From: an uncultured Bacteroidota bacterium
GTDB lineage: Bacteria > Bacteroidota > Bacteroidia > Flavobacteriales > Flavobacteriaceae
Length of the DNA stretch: 50,871 nucleotides
NCBI GenBank assembly: GCA_937136025.1
Contig: CAKZOC010000213.1
Span: 1 to 50,871, forward strand
Reading direction: 5' to 3'
Shown here: positions 50,046 to 50,871 of the stretch, one piece after another
How the letters are laid out: the number at the start of each line of letters is the position of its first letter
Position numbering within the stretch: the first letter of the stretch is position 1
Notes under the pieces: generated by a model
What the model was told of the DNA's origin: nothing
What the model saw: only the letters and a program-made list of their open reading frames with translations
Databases searched by the model: none
Translations under genes and position numbers: made by a program

Positions 50046-50333
50046 ATGGGTGATTTAGGACAATTTCTTCCGCTGATTTTGATTTTTGCGGTGGCGTATT
50101 TCTTTATGATACGACCCCAGATGAAAAGGCAGAAAGATGAAAAGAAGTTTGCGGAAGCCTTAAAGAAGGGAGACAAAATCATCACGAAAAGCGGTTTGTA
50201 CGGTAAAGTGGTTGAGCTCAATGACAAGGATTTTTCCTGTGTGATCGAGACCATGGCCGGGCGCTTGAAATTTGATCGTTCTGCCATTTCCATGGAGCTG
50301 AGTAACAAACTCAACACCCCTGCCAAAGCGTAG
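50046..50333 (+). CDS. yajC: Preprotein translocase subunit YajC
   Basis: 95 residues: one N-terminal membrane helix (about 5-24, F-L-P-L-I-L-I-F-A-V-A-Y-F-F), the conserved R-P-Q-M-K-R-Q-K-D-E at its end, and the small cytoplasmic beta domain (G-D-K-I-I-T-K-S-G-L-Y-G, then E-T-M-A-G-R-L-K-F-D-R-S-A-I). It accessory to SecDF in protein export. Terminated by the strong hairpin at 50359-50380. In related genomes I would expect the next gene (such as coaE) to follow; none does here. Confidence 0.95.
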   Translation: MGDLGQFLPLILIFAVAYFFMIRPQMKRQKDEKKFAEALKKGDKIITKSGLYGKVVELNDKDFSCVIETMAGRLKFDRSAISMELSNKLNTPAKA

Positions 50334-50358
50334 CGGGTTTCTTCGAGGGAAGAAAAAA

Positions 50359-50380
50359 ACACCGGCTTTTTAGCCGGTGT
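50359..50380 (+). terminator. Strong intrinsic terminator after yajC
   Basis: ACACCGGCT-TTTT-AGCCGGTGT, a perfect 9-bp stem extended by AAA/TTT and followed by nine or more T. Confidence 0.92.
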
Positions 50381-50427
50381 TTTTTTTTGTTCCTCCCGGA
50401 ACACATAAAATATTTTTTTGGAGATTT

Positions 50428-50871
50428 GAGCCCCTCAGGGCTCGCATGGAAAGAGGAGAGACCAGGCAGTTGAGTGCAAGACCTATAAAAGTGTATCTTG
50501 TTACTAATTCACTGATACTGTGATTGTAAAAAGGAGGTTTCTGATCAACTCTGATGAATTTGTATTTGGAGACCCAGTAGAAAAGTAGCAAGGAAACGAA
50601 GCTGAGAGGGTAGACAAGAGGCATGCAACTGAAGTAGAGCATACAGAAGAGGAATATTGTGAGTGTTTCAGCATACATGAATTAGATGTTGAAGACCTAT
50701 CCTTTGAGTTTTTATTTCATTTTCTTTTGAGTTGGCTCATTGGCAGCACTACTTTCATTGCATTTCTTAGATATCAGATTGGTGAAGTGATAGAGAAGAA
50801 TGACAATATTAAAAGAAAAAATTCCAACCAAAATGACTTTATGCGAAGCATGAGCAACCCAGTGCTTATCA
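50428..50871 (-). other. Eukaryotic-like (ciliate) reading frame fragment, membrane protein, window end
   Basis: On the minus strand one frame stays open from the window end (about 50870) to near 50445, broken only by TAA (50712-50714), TAG (50697-50699) and TAA (50682-50684); no TGA. With TAA/TAG read as Gln (ciliate nuclear code) it gives a coherent protein: a hydrophobic helix (V-I-L-V-G-I-F-S-F-N-I-V-I-L-L-Y), a lysine-rich loop, F-N-I-Q-F-M-Y-A-E-T-L-T, then C-M-P-L-V-Y-P-L-S-F-V-S-L-L-L-F-Y-W-V and K-P-P-F-Y-N. From memory the core (F-x-x-x-F/Y-R/M-Y-A-x-x-L-T ... G/C-M-P-L-x-Y-P ... Y-W-x-x-K-Y ... P-P-x-Y) resembles ciliate multi-pass membrane proteins of the CSC1/OSCA-like group. The stretch is more AT-rich than the rest. 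Under the bacterial code only a 102-residue frame (50370-50678) remains. The junction is not exact; a GAGCCC/GGGCTC hairpin at 50428-50443 lies near it. Confidence 0.55.

Noticed and set aside
50370-50678. Stand-alone 102-residue bacterial membrane protein on the minus strand
   Set aside because: The frame continues upstream to the window edge through TAA/TAG codons and overlaps the yajC terminator at its end; a ciliate-code fragment explains it better.
1-50871. tRNA, rRNA, CRISPR arrays, insertion sequences, prophage
   Set aside because: Looked for T-arm and repeat patterns, transposase motifs and phage genes; none seen.

Overview
The window looks like a chromosomal segment of a marine-type flavobacterium (phylum Bacteroidota, class Flavobacteriia) of roughly 50% GC. 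The evidence is the gene set (GSII and GSIII glutamine synthetases, the PUR/DUF3276 protein, the long NusB, a DnaJ with half a zinc finger, DUF4920/DUF1684/DUF1573 lipoproteins, cyclophilin-FKBP fusion, fused IcmF) and the promoters: many genes start just downstream of the Bacteroidota -7 box TAnnTTTG, sometimes with a TTTG -33 box 21 bp upstream. No tRNA, rRNA, CRISPR, insertion sequence or prophage was seen.

Layout. 1-3540: an operon on the minus strand, serine hydrolase -> BlaI repressor -> BlaR1-type M56 protease, headed by three tandem 16-bp palindromes spaced exactly 20 bp apart. 3.6-8.0 kb: a Na+/Ca2+ antiporter, then divergent glutamine synthetases of types II and III. 8.0-12.1 kb: purM, a Rieske lipoprotein, prfA, pyrF. 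12.1-16.3 kb: a gene-poor 690-bp stretch, then the B12-dependent fused mutase icmF. 16.3-19.6 kb: Lrp regulator, hydrolase-like secreted protein, DUF1684 lipoprotein. 19.6-21.4 kb: glnB-amtB. 21.4-26.2 kb: crcB, two tiny membrane proteins, an NTP pyrophosphohydrolase, ilvE, DUF4920, mnmD, a TIGR01777 epimerase. 26.3-28.0 kb: grpE-dnaJ, followed by a candidate small RNA. 28.2-34.7 kb: a co-directional run natA-natB-mscS-gyrI-modA-TOBE-modB-modC. 34.8-43.5 kb: an NtrC-like regulator without a DNA-binding domain, ppk2, M28 peptidase, peptidylprolyl isomerase, DinB protein, redoxin, bile-acid-type symporter, acyltransferase. 43.5-50.4 kb: M14 carboxypeptidase, PUR protein, ABC exporter, nusB, DUF1573, yajC.

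How the genes connect. The nitrogen genes form one apparent regulon although 13 kb apart: both the GSII/GSIII spacer and the region upstream of glnB-amtB hold a pair of GGGGTA-type palindromes about 50 bp apart, in each case about 40-50 and 90-100 bp upstream of the predicted starts. The Bla operon appears to control itself through its own palindromes.

The last ~430 bases do not fit the rest. On the minus strand they hold one long reading frame of membrane-protein character that runs off the window end and is broken only by TAA, TAG and TAA. Read as glutamine (ciliate nuclear code) it resembles a ciliate transmembrane protein. I infer a eukaryotic (ciliate) fragment joined to the bacterial sequence just after the yajC terminator, most simply an assembly chimera from a ciliate-associated bacterium.
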